64,000 bases of DNA, from positions 62,001-126,000 of the forward strand of contig JALNQF010000075.1 in assembly GCA_028456385.1 (NCBI GenBank), read 5' to 3'. Of the stretch, positions 42,982-54,710 are shown in pieces. The translations under genes and the position numbers were made by a program. Source of the stretch: Ophiosphaerella korrae. Taxonomy: Eukaryota; Ascomycota; Dothideomycetes; Pleosporales; Phaeosphaeriaceae. Positions within the stretch are counted from its first letter, which is position 1; each line of letters begins with the position of its first letter. The notes under the pieces were generated by a model. The model saw only the letters and a list, made by a program, of their open reading frames with translations. It made no database searches and was not told the origin of the DNA.

Positions 42982-44468
42982 ATGGCTCGATACCAACGTC
43001 TTCGACCATCGCCTGTGAAGATCTTTCCAAAACGCATCCGTAGACAAGCCGAGGCCCCAGCAGCCTCATCAGCCCCAGCAGAGGCGGAGGAAAAAGAAGA
43101 GGAAGACGAAGACGAAGGTCCAGAGAGCCCGGACTCACCTTTCAGCAGCCCTTCAACCGTAGGAGGTTCTTCGGACGACGAATCAGACTCGGACGATGAT
43201 GAGGAGCCGCCTTCGCCAGCTGAAAGCGGTACACCTGCTCCAGCTGGAGAGGCGTCCGTATCTGAATCTGCATCGCCTTCCCTTCCGGCCCCATCAGGTA
43301 CAGACGTTCCTATAGCTGTCTCGAGTGGATTCACTCTGGCACCCACGCCTTCCCCAAGCGGAAATATTCCCATCGCCCAAGAGAGTGCATCTCAGCCCAC
43401 GCCCGGGTCAAGAGGCCCAACGCGAGTCCTTGGTCCAGATCCGACTCAAGCCTCGCAAACTTTATCGTCTAACCCGGCGTTTACTGGGAGCGCCTCGTCG
43501 AAAGGCAATTTTGCTGCTGCCCCACAGGTCACCGGTATAGGCGCTGTTGTCACAACTGCACTGCCAATTACAACAACAATTGCTCGAGGTGTGCCAAATA
43601 GCCTTGTGACATCGACACTTCCAGGGACGTCGCCGACTGGGTTACCCATGGCGCCAGCACAGTCAGAGACCGCTGGAGAAGCCGATGCTCCCCAGAGATC
43701 TACAGCGCAAGAGAGGACATTGATCACCAAAGGCGCCGCAGCGGCAGCGATTACGCTTAGTATTCTAGGTAAGATTTGCTCATTTCACTATCCATTACAA
43801 AATTTAATACTCGACTAGGTGCTCTGGCAATCATCGCCGCAGTGTTTATCTGCATCAAGCGCCGCAAGCGCAGACAGAACCAATATCACGGGCGCATTGC
43901 AGACGATGCCTTCGACCCAAGCAACACAGGCTCTCTACGCAACCCCGAAATTGCACACGTGACAACTGAGTCCCCCTTCTTCAGCAGCGCAACTGCTGGA
44001 AATGCGCATCTTACCCGCTCCACGGAACGAAGTAACACGCTCTTCGGCGCAGGTCCGTACGAACGACCCGAAACGGTATCTACTGACCGCAACAACTCAC
44101 GTTATCCCGGCCCCCAGCCTACACCGAATCCATTTGCTGATCCGCCGCTCAACAAAGCTTATGACATCCTAGGCGGTCGACCACGCTCAACCACGCTTAC
44201 AGATCGCGGAAGCTGGGTTAAGAACCCTTTCAAAGATCCAGCAAGTGAACGATTCGATCCATTTGGCGAATTGCAAGAGAAGGCGCGCCAGGAACGAAAG
44301 CGGTACCTAGAAGAATCCCGGAGAGAAGCAGAGTTAGCGCGGGAATTTGGTGCAAAGGAGAAGATGGGATTGGCGCCTCCCGAGGGTGCACAGAGGAAAG
44401 GCAGTGACGTGACAGTTGGCGGACTGGGGGTGTTGGATCGGAGTGGTGGCGGCGGCGGATATAGATGA
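42982..44468 (+). CDS. Mucin-like single-pass membrane protein
   Basis: Two exons (42982-43768, 43819-44468; 50-nt intron) give 478 residues. Residues 20-230 are Ser/Thr/Pro/Ala-rich with a long Glu/Asp run (about 35-75), like a heavily O-glycosylated stalk. A membrane segment (about 250-273, TKGAAAAAITLSILGALAII then AAVFICI) is followed by a strong stop-transfer sequence KRRKRRQ. A 200-residue cytosolic tail carries repeated NPF (NPFAD, NPFKD), motifs used for endocytic EH-domain binding, and ends Gly-rich. The topology resembles fungal wall sensors (Wsc/Mid2 type), but no signal peptide is found at this start and the first exon may be missing. Family not recognised. Confidence 0.7.
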
Positions 44469-45134
44469 GGAGGTGGGGGGGTTTTGTGCAAAAGACGTAG
44501 GGCGGGTCGAGCTGGGTTTGTGAGAATGTAATGTGAGGCTCAGTCGGGATACCTTTGTCTATGCCTTGAGAATTTTTGCGGAAACGCTTTTAGATATCTA
44601 GGTCGCAAAACCATTGGTCAAATTGACTCGCACCACGTATAACTGGGATTTTGGTGTTCTATGTGGTATGCTCCTACAGTATTTAAGCACTAGGAGAAGT
44701 AATGGTGCAGGTGTTTTGGGGCGAAGGGGGCCCTCGCACCTGCCACCAGCTCGAGCAACTTGTGGCTTGGTGATTGTGAGGCACACATGGTTTGCTATTT
44801 CTCCTTCTGAGGCCATTAGTTCATTCTATTGCTACCCTATCGATCACAGCCATATCCTATACAACAAATGTCAGGGAGATGAGCTTGTATATGAGAGCTT
44901 GGAGTGTACAAAAACATAATTTCTTGTCGGGCCCTGTTCATATGATTGAAGGTGTAGTAGAATGGAGTTTACCACGAATATCACATCTTCCTTTCACATA
45001 TGACACAGGCACGACATGTATTCCAAGCGACGCATCAAAACATAAATTAATTCAGAACAAAGACTAGGCATGGAAGTATCTCTTGTAAAGTCCATATATC
45101 ATCTCTCCACCTCCCATACATTCAAACAAGTCTC
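44469..45134. other. Intergenic, convergent gene ends
   Basis: No gene is seen between the mucin-like gene and the glutamine amidotransferase gene; probable 3' regions only. Confidence 0.6.
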
Positions 45135-46369
45135 CTAAATATTCTTATCATATTTGGGGTCCTTTGCATTCAATACCGCATCGTACTCAATCTCGGCCTC
45201 CTTCTCAACGCCATCCCCGTCTACCATCAGTGCATGATTCCTCTTGATCAAGTGCCACTCTTTCTCATCGTATGTTGTTGGTTCAGATGCAATAATGGTA
45301 TGCTTGCCAATCTTCTCGCCCTCGCCAAGGCTAGATTCCTCGTTCAGTAAATCCTTGCTATCTGGGTTACCGGGGTACTTGGTGTTGAGGGTACGGCCTG
45401 CAAATTCAGACCAATAGAGACTTGGAGGCTGTTGAGCTGCGTGGTTGCGGAAGCGGATAGCGAGCAGTCTGGTACCATCTGTGGTGCAGAAGTTGAGTGA
45501 GTTTGGGGTGTTAGATGCGCCAAGTTTGTCGCGTTGCAGTTGTAGAATCTGGATGACTGTCTTGCGCATGGCTGCAAACATTGCTTCGAGTGAGTATGTC
45601 TTCTCCCAACTCTTCTTGTCGCTATGATTGGTTAAGTTTGTCATATATAATGCCGCTGCGTGCTCCGAGTCCGTCGAGCCGAAGATGTTACAGTAGGCAT
45701 CGAACGAAAGGAGATCAGTCATGTCGCGACGGATAACGGAGAAATTGGATATCACACCATTGTGCATAAAAACATGGCGGCCAAATACAAAAGGGTGCGA
45801 GTTGACTTGTGTGACAACGCTGCCGCTACTGGCCCGAATGTGGGCAAACACGCAGTGAGTCTCGGTATTCTCGCATAGTGACTTGAAGTTGAAATCGTTG
45901 ATGGGCGGATTTTGCGATTTGTAAAGTGCTGGCCGTAGACCGGAGACATGTTTGACGTACGAGGAAGAAGCTGCAGTGTACCCTAGACATATATTTGAGT
46001 ATCTAGCTCGAACAAGCAAGAATGGGCGAAATGACAATTTCCATTCACAACCGTGGTTCGCAAGCTAGTTTAGCATGGCGTGTCAGGAGTTTATGAAACC
46101 ATGGAAATTGGGCGATAGACCAAGTTGTGTGATTTGAAAATAGCGTTTTACGTACAAGCAATGCCTAAGCCATCCATATTAAGAAGAGAGTTGCGCAAGC
46201 GAAGAAGCTCATCGGAGGTGTGGTCTAGACCTTTGTTTTGATCATGAGGTAACAGTTTGGGTAGGTAGTGCTCAGAGCATTGTTTACTGATACTATTTGC
46301 GGGAGTAATCAATACATCGGACAAGAGACAAGGCTCTGTAGGCGAGATATAGGCGAACCAACGACACAT
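45135..46369 (-). CDS. Class II glutamine amidotransferase, DUG3-like
   Basis: Two exons (46369-46156, 45982-45135; 173-nt intron, donor GTACGT) give 353 residues. It begins MCRWFAYISPTEP, placing the catalytic nucleophile at Cys2 once Met1 is removed, as in Ntn-type class II amidotransferases. SHPFVFGRHVFMHNGVISNF carries the glutamine-site residues, and GSTDSEHAAALY follows. Yeast Dug3 works with Dug2 in cytosolic degradation of glutathione. The start is fixed by the need for Cys at position 2; an upstream in-frame ATG at 46468 is rejected for that reason. The intron is long for this window and could hide an unrecognised small exon, but joining the two given exons yields the family's GxGxxWYTA-type phrase. 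Confidence 0.85.
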
Positions 46370-46881
46370 GTTGAACAGTCGAAGATGGTGTAATTGTTCG
46401 ACAGCCTGGTATCTGTTTAGGATATAACGCGACGAGGGCTCTTTAAATACTACCCTATGTTGACACAATCTTGATAAGCGCCAGGCGGTACGGTAGTGGT
46501 AGAAATGCGCCTCTCCTACGTGTCAGTAGATGGTCAGATGGGCTGCACGCGTGCACAAACTGATGATGACGAAATGTCGCTGACTTGGTACAACGCCTTT
46601 CTAGTGCCGCCCGAAAAGCGAAAAATACAAGTTAGTTTTTATAGTTGCTGTTAGGGAACATGGGGACAGTAGGTACCCCAGCAGCGGTTTGAATTATTGC
46701 TCGGTCGATCGGCCGCGGGGCATGCGCGAGGAGCGGGGCTGCTTGCTGATAAGGCAGCGATATATTAGTGAGTTTGTTGCTGGTATATCTTCCGAATTAA
46801 CTCCAAACTTTGAAATTACAGGCTGATCGAAAAGAGAGAAATGTATAAATATTACATCAATTTAAGCCTGTTCACAAAATA
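46370..46881. other. Intergenic at the edge of the decayed block
   Basis: It contains the promoter side of the DUG3-like gene and the 3' side of the monooxygenase pseudogene. No gene is recognised. Confidence 0.6.
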
Positions 46882-48493
46882 TTACGCTTGAGATGTTACG
46901 TTTAAACTCTTCGACTGAACCGGTAGCCATTTAGACAGCCATGAAAACCACACTGGCTCACTAAGCTCCCGTGTGAAAACTTCAGATCTGGAGTCAATAA
47001 ATGGCTCTACTTTCATAGTTCGTTCTACTTCATCATACACATCATATCCATACAACCATGGCTGAACCTGTGGGCAAGTCCACCGGCTTGGGAACGGTCC
47101 TTCCAGCTCTTTCCCTAGCTGTGATAGAAATAAGCTGTCGCGTGCTTGCTGTTCAGGCCCGTCAGGCATATGAAAGGCCTTGCGCTACAACAAGATACAA
47201 GTCAGTTCAGGAATCTAGCATTTGGATGGCATGTATTGGTTATGGGTAAGCGCACGCACCTGTTTGAATGTCTCCCGAACTATTGATTCACCTCGAGTTT
47301 TCCGCAGTTTTTCATACATGTTGAGAACCTGAGACACCTGGCTCCGAGACTGGATATAACCAAGTAAGAGACCCAGTACAGTACCATCTTCGATGGCCGA
47401 GTTAGCGCCTTGTGCGAGATATGGTAGCATTGAGTGGCAAGCGTCGCCCCTATATAATGGTTAGCGAGGTCTATTCAAGGTTGTCGGGGCAAGAGATGCC
47501 ATACATGAAAACAAGGTTCAACTTGTCGTTGACCCACGAAGTCATTTCGTCTCCTGTAAGCCTTTGTCAACTCCTCTACTAGTTTGGCCAACTATCTTAT
47601 CCAGACGCACGATGCATCAGCTTCCACTTCTCGACATTGTCGACGGGAGCTAGAAACCGCGATGATATTGGGTCCCAGTCTTTGAACAGGGCCTTCATCT
47701 CTTCGACAGAACCTGCTTGGCGGCTCAAACCTGGCGGGAGGTCATCAGGCACAAGTAGCACAATGTTATACATGTTGCCCCCGCGTAGTGAGTAACCGAC
47801 AGCATGAGCACCTGGGCCGATCTAGAAATGGCAGGTTGGGTTAGAGACCTAGCAGCGTAAGTCCAAATCCTCGATCTTGTCAAGCTCCAAGACTAGGCGA
47901 TAGGCCAGGTCACCTGTGGGTAGGGAAGGGCCGTCACGGTCTAGGAAACAAGAACGGCAGTGCGACCATAGTCCATCAGCGGCCACGACAAGGTCAGCGC
48001 CCATGTGAGCACCTGCTTGTGTTGTGACTTCAGGCCGGGCTAGGTCAAGTACTAGATCAACCACCTTCTCACCTAGGCGAAACTTCACACCTAGTTCCCG
48101 GGCCCGCTCGTACAGCGCCTGCTGTAGGTCGGCGCGGTGCATGTCGAGGAAAGGCGCACCGTAACGCGCTTGCATGTTGTGGGCGAAGGTTTCATCGTGC
48201 GCCAGCACCGATCCTGTATACCAGTGTACACTGAGCGAGGTCGGTTCGGCACCAGCGGCCCAGAGGGTATTAGAGAGGCCCTATCGTTGGAGGATTTTGG
48301 TGCAGTTGGGCGTCAGTTGCAATCCGGCGCCCACCTCAGCAAGTTCCCTGGCGGCTTCGAAGACCATGACCTTGTCGCCGGACTGTGCGATGGAGGCAGC
48401 GGTGGCTAGGCCGCCGAGCCCAGCACCAACGATGATTACATGGAGCTGGACGGGCGACCGACGATGAGGCGTTGCGGATGAAGAAGATGCCAT
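46882..48493 (-). pseudogene. FAD-dependent monooxygenase, salicylate-hydroxylase-like (broken)
   Basis: The reading frame starts at 48493 with a good FAD site (VIIVGAGLGGLATAASIAQS, about residues 20-39). It runs through RLGEKVVDLV, GADLVVAADGLWS (second FAD motif) and, after introns, GDACHSMLPYLAQGANSAIE (the GD motif), ending near 46882. Three TAG codons interrupt it at places where an aromatic residue is expected: after NCTKILQR (near 48281), after DLDLRC (near 47851) and before IGPGAHAVGYSL. The frame is otherwise continuous across each stop. Family members hydroxylate aromatic acids, such as salicylate to catechol. Introns otherwise have good splice sites, so the gene died recently. See the RIP finding. 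Confidence 0.82.
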
Positions 48494-48791
48494 GAAATGG
48501 AACTATAGGAAGATAAGCAACGCGGCTTGAGTTTGAGCAAGACTTGATCTCCTGTCGCGCGATTCGCAGCTGTTAATCATATTGTGAATAACTAGTAGAC
48601 TCCTTCCCGGATATCGGCTCAAGCGTGACAGCCTTGGGTTTTGGTCTATGGATGGGCATGGGGGTACTTGTTTGGAGGTTGCTCGGCATTTCCACTCGCC
48701 ACAACCGGATGCATCTCGTCGAAGACCTAAACATCACTGACAATGCTATGCGGCATTGCAGTAGAGCAACCCCGAAACAAGGTTCCCTTCC

Positions 48792-49215
48792 ATGCCTCCC
48801 AAGGAACCTTTCAAGCTGGTTACGGTTAACACGGCAGCCAAGAGAGCGAAGCTACTCATTGGCCGAATGACGGATGCGCTCAAAGAAGACTTTACGATTG
48901 ACTACGTAGCGAACTGCATAAGTAATTGTCATCCATGGACCGAGGAACAGGAACCTATAGAAATCTGACCAGGAACCACAGGCAAAGACGAAGTTGCCGA
49001 CAAGGTGCGCGAGTTTGAGCCGGACCTATTGGTAAGTGAGACTTATTAGGCTTTAGCGCGACCTCAGAATGCTAATAAATGGCGCCATAGTTCTCAGCCT
49101 CGATGTGGACGCTAGAAGACGTGGCTGAGATTCAGCAGACAGCTCGGTCGATTAAACCCGATATCAAACTGCACGCGATTCCCTTTAGTCTGTAGGTTGA
49201 GAAGGGACTAGACGC
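48792..49215 (+). pseudogene. Small conserved-looking protein, interrupted by a stop
   Basis: The frame starts MPPKEPFKLVTVNTAAKRAK and continues through ISKDEVADKVREFEPDLL and FSASMWTLEDVAEIQQTA to PDIKLHAIPFSL. Two plausible introns are present (about 48929-48982 and 49032-49090). A TAG at 49193-49195 is followed in the same frame by VEKGLDA and a consensus donor (GTAAGT), so the original protein continued into a further exon. A CAG-to-TAG change would explain the stop. I do not recognise the family. It is divergent from the monooxygenase pseudogene, so it was probably part of the same catabolic set. Confidence 0.55.
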
Positions 49216-49487
49216 GTAAGTAGATATCGTGTTCAGCCCCGAGATATGACTTAATGCCAGGTAGTATTGTCGAGCGAGCACCTTTTGAAGCAAGTTCCAC
49301 GAATGCTTGGCACATCGAGTGATTAGGAAGGCACTAGTGCTAAATCCATTAGACTCATAAATACCGTGAAACCAATGCTTCCCATTCTCTCCGCTATTGA
49401 AAATGCTGGCCATGTAATTATTGATGAATCTCATGTTTCCCTTCCGGTTCTACCCTAATGGGCCGGGTCACATCATCACACAACGCC
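49216..49487. other. Short intergenic stretch in the decayed block
   Basis: Nothing convincing. A minus-strand open frame (49132-49434) has no recognisable features. Confidence 0.5.
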
Positions 49488-49488
49488 A

Positions 49489-49523
49489 CACGGCCCCACG
49501 GCCCCACGGCCCCACGGCCAGCG
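49489..49523. repeat. 9-bp tandem repeat (cacggcccc)
   Basis: cacggcccc starts at 49489, 49498 and 49507, with a partial copy at 49516. It lies immediately upstream of the zinc-cluster coding remnant. Confidence 0.75.
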
Positions 49524-51891
49524 CTTGCGTCGGCCTCGAGCTGCGCGTGCTTGTGACCTCTGCCGCGCGAAGAAGAACAAATGCGACGAATCGTACTCAT
49601 GTTCCTACTGCAAAATTCGTCATGCCCAATGTGTTTATTAAGGTCAGCAACCCAATTCTCGACGCTTCACGACTGAGTACGTCAAACATTTGGAAGACGA
49701 GGTAAAGCGCCTCACGACCCAGGTGGTCGAATCACCGAGTGCGCCGCCAGAGAGCCCATGTGACCAGGTACCGGACAGTAGTAGGCCGCAGCGGTAACTC
49801 GATAGAGATGTTGTGCCCATTGACACCGCGTCTGCGCGACAGACTGGTGAGGAAGACATATCTGGAGTGAATTGGCATACACGTGATGTCGAATTCTACG
49901 GCAGCTCGTCGTCAGTCGCTCTTCTGTCCCACGTTTAGCACACTGGTCAGAGGCCACGCGATCATGATGATGCTGGCCACCTAGTCTCCAGTCTTCACAA
50001 TCTAGCCTTTCAGCCTACGCCAACCAACACCGCCCATGACCACGAGCCAGAGGCTGATCTAGGTCGCACTCATCACTACCCGCAATGTCGCAGCTTTATA
50101 GAGAGTTTCTTCTCCACCATCCACTACATTCATCCAATCCTAGACAAGCGCGAGTTCTTCCAGAGGTGCGAGACGCTCTGGTATGCTGCCACCAGCGACA
50201 GGGACGGTAGCTCGACCGCGGGCTCAAGCTTCATTGCCCTCTACTACAGTGTGCTCTCTCTCGGGGCTATTGTTAGCGTCCGTGATGAAGATCTCGTAGA
50301 GGACTTGAGTAACCTCCAGTGGTCTCGCAAATTTTTCGACATAACCCGAACATACTGCACCAAACTCGGTCTAGTCACAGATCTTAAGATGGTTCAGTGC
50401 TACTTCATCATGGTTAGTAGCCATCGATTGATGCTCTCGTCATTTCCGTTCGCTGATGCAGCTTCTAGGCTAAGGTCTGCCAGAATGAGCTTAACCCCCA
50501 CTGTTCGTACTAGAGCACCATTGTCGTTGCTACTATGAGAGCTTACTCTATGCCTAGGGTCATACATGTATGTTGGCTTGGCTGTACGAACAGCGCTAGC
50601 TATGGGTGTTAACCGAGACCCAGGGCCGCAAACCAAGAACCATACCTCTCAACTTAGAGCGGAATCTAGGACGTGGTGGTAAGTCTCTCCTATCTTTGAT
50701 TATATAAATCCTACCTCGTAGCTGATCCACACAACAGGAGTCTTTATTCGCTAGAGACGTAGGTTCATCCTATTATTATGTTGATCGATCCGACGTCATT
50801 ACTTGAAGCTAATTCAAAGTAGAGAAGTGTCTTTCTCCATAGGTCGACCCGATACTCTAGGTGCTAATGTGTATCATAATCGAAAATTACCAGTCGTGAG
50901 GAGCATCATGAGACACAGTCAGACTATGGACTCTCAGCTCCTCGAACCACCACATTGCGCTATCATTAGCTACATGGTCGACTTTTCTAGGATCACTAGG
51001 TCCATTTGTCAAAGAATTTACCTCTCCGACCTGAACGTATCTGATATAGTGACTAACTAATCAACTAGAAAAAGAGCTCGATAGTTGGCTTGACAGCCTT
51101 CCTGAGGCCATCAGTCCTCATTAAAGGCTGCTAAAGATGCGCAGTGGATATAGAGACGGAGGCTTGTGCTCAACATTCGTTACCATAATCTGAAAATTAT
51201 GCTATTCGGCTCTCTGTTGCTAAGGCTATCGCCTACCGAACGCACATCCATTCCCGGCTACCAGGGAAATATTCTAAAGTGTCTTGACTCTGCGAAGCAG
51301 ACCATCAGTATTATATATCAAACATATGAACACAACGACTTTTTCAGACTTGGTATGTACATGCACTCATGATTTGTATATTCAATTGCTGATATGACTA
51401 ACAGGTTCTACAATACCACATATATTGCATTCGCGGCCTCAGTTATTCTCCTTTATGTTACACAAGAGTCCACTGGCATCCAAGAATTGCAATCGCTTTT
51501 CCAGCTAGTCAACATGGCTGTCGAGATCCTCGAAATCATGGACGAATGTGTTGTTGCACTCGAAGCAGCCAAGTTGCTGCGGCGCGCACAAGAAAAGGCG
51601 GAATACAGGTTATCGTCGGAAGCGGTCACCATTTATAGCCAACAATCTATCACTGGCGAAACTATTCCTGAAACCAATGCTCAGAGTCCACTGCTCACAC
51701 ACGCCGATGGCCAGTCGCTGCAATTGAACCATTACTGGGGCGCGTTGGGTTTCATAGACAGCAGTGGTACAGACTTTGACATTGCATTTCAACTTGGGGC
51801 TTTGGACCAAAATGATCCAAGTTCCTACCCCTTGGCAACGAGTAAACCCCTTACCCTCGACTCCCCTACCTTTGATTTTCGAAGACATTGA
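49524..51891 (+). pseudogene. Zn2Cys6 transcription factor remnant
   Basis: The zinc cluster is readable near 49548-49640 (CDLCRAKKNKCDESYSCSYC, then KIRHAQC), followed at once by an in-frame TAA. The same frame goes on through FTTEYVKHLEDEVKRL. Downstream pieces of the fungal_trans domain are recognisable: FFSTIHYIHPILDKREFF and SFIALYYSVLSLGAIVSVRD (50100-50290), AVRTALAMGVNRDPG near 50590, and the C-terminal end FYNTTYIAFAASVILLYVTQ (51400-51470) to 51891. These sit in different frames with stops between them and many CTA/TAG codons. It was probably the pathway-specific regulator of the surrounding dead genes. Confidence 0.75.
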
Positions 51892-53013
51892 ACAGTGTGC
51901 CAATGTGTGGCAGGATCTCTACGGCGAATTCGTCACCATCCTTGATGGTTACCTTAGGATTGCGCCCCGCACCCACGCCCGCCGATGTTCCTGTGATGAT
52001 GACAGTACCTTCTGACAGTGTAGTGCCTTGTGATAGGAAACTGACCAGCTTACTTACACTAAATATCAAATCACTGTATCGAAAGTTAGCCTCCCTGGTA
52101 CAATGCCGACAATTTGTACACATGGACCACACTCAACGCCACAGTCCCGCATGACCTGGCCATTTTTGATACCACGGATGCGCAGTGCAGAGGGGTTCAG
52201 GATGATTGATTTGGACACTATGACTGGGCTTGAACGAGCTGGTTAATTTGCATACTTCTCACGAGTATAATGGTCACCCACCAATAGGACATGACCTGTC
52301 GAATCCTTTGGAAAAACACCACGGTGTTCGGGCAAACTGACTCGCACGACTGGAGACGCCATTACGTGCCGTGTAGCCCAGAACATATTCCAGGGACTTA
52401 TCCTCGGACACGTTTTTGCAATCTTTACCCAAGATGACGGCGAGCTCGGACTCGTAATCGCCTGTGTCAGATTCTTGGGTGAGGGCTGGTAGTATAGTGT
52501 TTGTTGGCCAAGGGTCTACCAGTGCCGTCATTGACTTTCTGAGGTGATATCAGGGGTTCAGATGTTACAATGAGCTGAGTTTTCAACGGACAAAAAAACG
52601 GTCGGCATGGTAGGTAGGTCGATGCCGAGTTCATTTGTATGTTGCACATACTGTTGGTGCTCGGTATCTCTAGGTAGGGATTGCAATTTGCATACTACGG
52701 ACTATACACTCACATTCAAGCCGATGCAGCGGATGGTACCCACCTCGCTGGCAGCTATGGGCGACAGGATACGGTCAATGACCTCGCGCTGGTCTGCCCT
52801 AGCACTGAGTGACCAGTCCAGAGAAAAATCGATACAGCCTGCCCGCCGCGTACAGGGCAGACTCGCAATCGGGCTCTTCAATACAGATCTTAGATGCGTC
52901 GTACTTTGGCACGAAACGCACAAGGCCTGGAAGGTGCCGTTAGAGTAAGACTAGGGCACGGCAAAATTACGATGCCACAGAGAAGACATACGTGTAAAAT
53001 ATGGAATGGACAT
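51866..53013 (-). pseudogene. Fumarylacetoacetase (FAH)-family hydrolase remnant
   Basis: The start is at 53013 (MSIPYFT, then an intron to RLVRFVPKYDASKICIEE). The family core is seen in pieces: VIDRILSPIAASEVGTIRCI near 52740-52790, YESELAVILGKDCKNVSED and YVLGYTA near 52380-52460, and TGTSAGVGAGRNPKVTIKDG with DEFAVEILPHIGT at the C-terminus. At least one frameshift (near 52850), one TGCTAG stop and a degenerate central stretch (52150-52260) break it. FAH-family enzymes cleave or decarboxylate diketo acids at the end of aromatic catabolism (homogentisate, gentisate and related routes), which fits the hydroxylase pseudogene nearby. Confidence 0.8.
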
Positions 53014-53379
53014 TTTTGCGTAGCTGTAAAAGAAGAGCAGTTTCAGCAGTTGTTGCCTTGGCAATTGATGAGACGGACATGGAAGCAAATCAAGAGACAA
53101 CACTAGCTCCGACAGCAGTGCGGAATAGCCGAGTGTATGCAAAACGCCTACCAGAAGACCCGGAGCTCTTAAGCGTATAAACGAGTTGCGAGCATAGGAT
53201 AGAACGGCCGAGGAGACACAAGATACAACACATGGAGGCCATGGCAAATGACGGACATGTGCCCTTTCGGCAATTTCCGCCGAACTTGAGCCAGGTGCGC
53301 TTCACAACAATGCAGCAGCGGATGCGCATAGTACGCAGCTTCATTAAAACGTGACAGGCAGCCACGGTGGCTGCACGCC

Positions 53380-54310
53380 CTGTGGCTGCACTGATTGGAA
53401 TTTTTTGCGGAGCCTTTCCGTGGTATCACGAGCGATGGAGTGGTACGGCCAGGCCTATTCGCGCTGCAGGACAGAAGTTCTGCGGTGTGCATTATCACCC
53501 GGAGGCTACGCAAAGGCAGCAGGAGCCATGCGCATCAACGGCTTCTTAGGTCACCTCATTGACGCGCCTCGAATCTGTAACACCTTCTCATACAACTTTG
53601 CGCTGTTCGGTACGCCGTCGGCCACCGCACCTTAGGGCTTCTCCTTTTATGGCCATCACTTGTGCCTCAATGTGTTGCTGTACCGCAACCGGGTGGCAGT
53701 CTCGCCCTGCTTCACTGGCGCTGAGCCCAACATTATCGATGGCCCTAGTCATATTCATTTCGGCACACGTATCCTGCACGACGAGGAGAGGCTTGGATTG
53801 CAGCTGATGCAATCCCTCTCGCCGACACTGCAGGGCAAGGCGCAGTTGTACAAGCTGCTCCACGATCCCGCCATGCCCCACGGCCGCTGGAACCACGATG
53901 ACCAGTGACACCTTTGTGACGCGTACCGAGATAACAAGGTTGTACTATACGAGGGGGTGCGAGTTTGCGATCTGCAACCCACTTCGCGAGCTACGGTCAC
54001 GGCAATTCTATCACAGTTTCTTATACACTTGCCCTTGGGTGCTTGAGAGTGCCGTCTTGCACAAGCTGAGTCCTAGTCCCATGAGACATATTTTTGTTGG
54101 ATCGGGTGTTACAGCGACGACGACGCCTTCTACTACCGCATACAGAGCCCCGTCATCATTGTCGAGTTTGATCATCATTCGGGCGTGTTCCTCAGTAACA
54201 AGGAGCCTGCGAGCTTTCACATACACACTCTGCTGTGCACGCCTAATGGCGGTGACTATGGCATGGTGCTGCGGCCACTGATGGAGTGGGTAGTGGTCTT
54301 TGTGTGCAGA
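53380..54310 (+). pseudogene. DUF3500-family protein remnant
   Basis: Recognisable pieces in shifting frames: GFSFYGHHLCLNVLLYRNRV, SPCFTGAEPNIIDGP, GTRILHDEERLGLQLMQSLS and DPAMPHGRWNHDDQ (about 53630-53905). Further on, YFCWIG with DDAFYYRIQSPVIIVEFDHH and SGVFLSNKEPASFHIHTL then NGGDYGM lie at about 54095-54275. This order matches DUF3500 proteins as I remember them. Stops and at least two frameshifts separate the parts, and the N-terminal part (53380-53630) is badly decayed. The function of DUF3500 is unknown; family members occur near catabolic genes. Confidence 0.72.
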
Positions 54311-54544
54311 TGGGGTTTACATTTTTCAGAATGAACAAATGCATGTGATTTTCGGCTTGTCTGCATGCTTGCTACGCTGGAGGGCACGACATAGTTGCGT
54401 GCCCGGATAAGCCAGTTCCAAGGGCGTTCTCAAACTTGCAGTGACCTAGACTCCGCAGAGGAAAATCCGGAAGCAATGGAAAAGCCGAGATGGCTGAGTC
54501 TGGATATAGTTGGCAGTGCCGTCGCCGATGGCTCCATCCTGCTA

Positions 54545-54710
54545 TGCACCGTCATTCGCCATGATGCAGAAACACGCCAACTTTGTCAGCTTTCTTCCCG
54601 AGCTCACCTTGGAAGAGAAGGTGACGCTCAGGCCGGGATTTTTCCATCGCGGCGGGAATGGAGCGTCTTGGCATTCCGCCCCTCCGAGTTGCCGACTCGG
54701 TTAAGCTAGC
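54545..54710 (+). pseudogene. Beta-glucosidase (GH3) N-terminal fragment
   Basis: The phrase LTLEEKVTL, then after a small frameshift MERLGIPPLRVAD, is the characteristic N-terminal stretch of fungal GH3 beta-glucosidases. The similarity stops at about 54710, where transposon sequence begins. It is a short remnant without the catalytic domain. Confidence 0.6.

Noticed and set aside
42263..43018. 251-codon plus-strand frame upstream of the mucin-like gene
   Set aside because: It overlaps the start of that gene in another frame and shows no coding pattern; only a short cysteine-rich piece in a different frame merits a look.
51394..51891. Independent 165-residue protein gene
   Set aside because: It is the C-terminal end typical of a Zn2Cys6 regulator and lies in order behind the other pieces of the same pseudogene.
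54482..54560. tRNA-like 5' motif (gccgagatggctgagt)
   Set aside because: It resembles the start of a Ser/Leu tRNA, but no matching acceptor stem, anticodon loop or T-loop follows.
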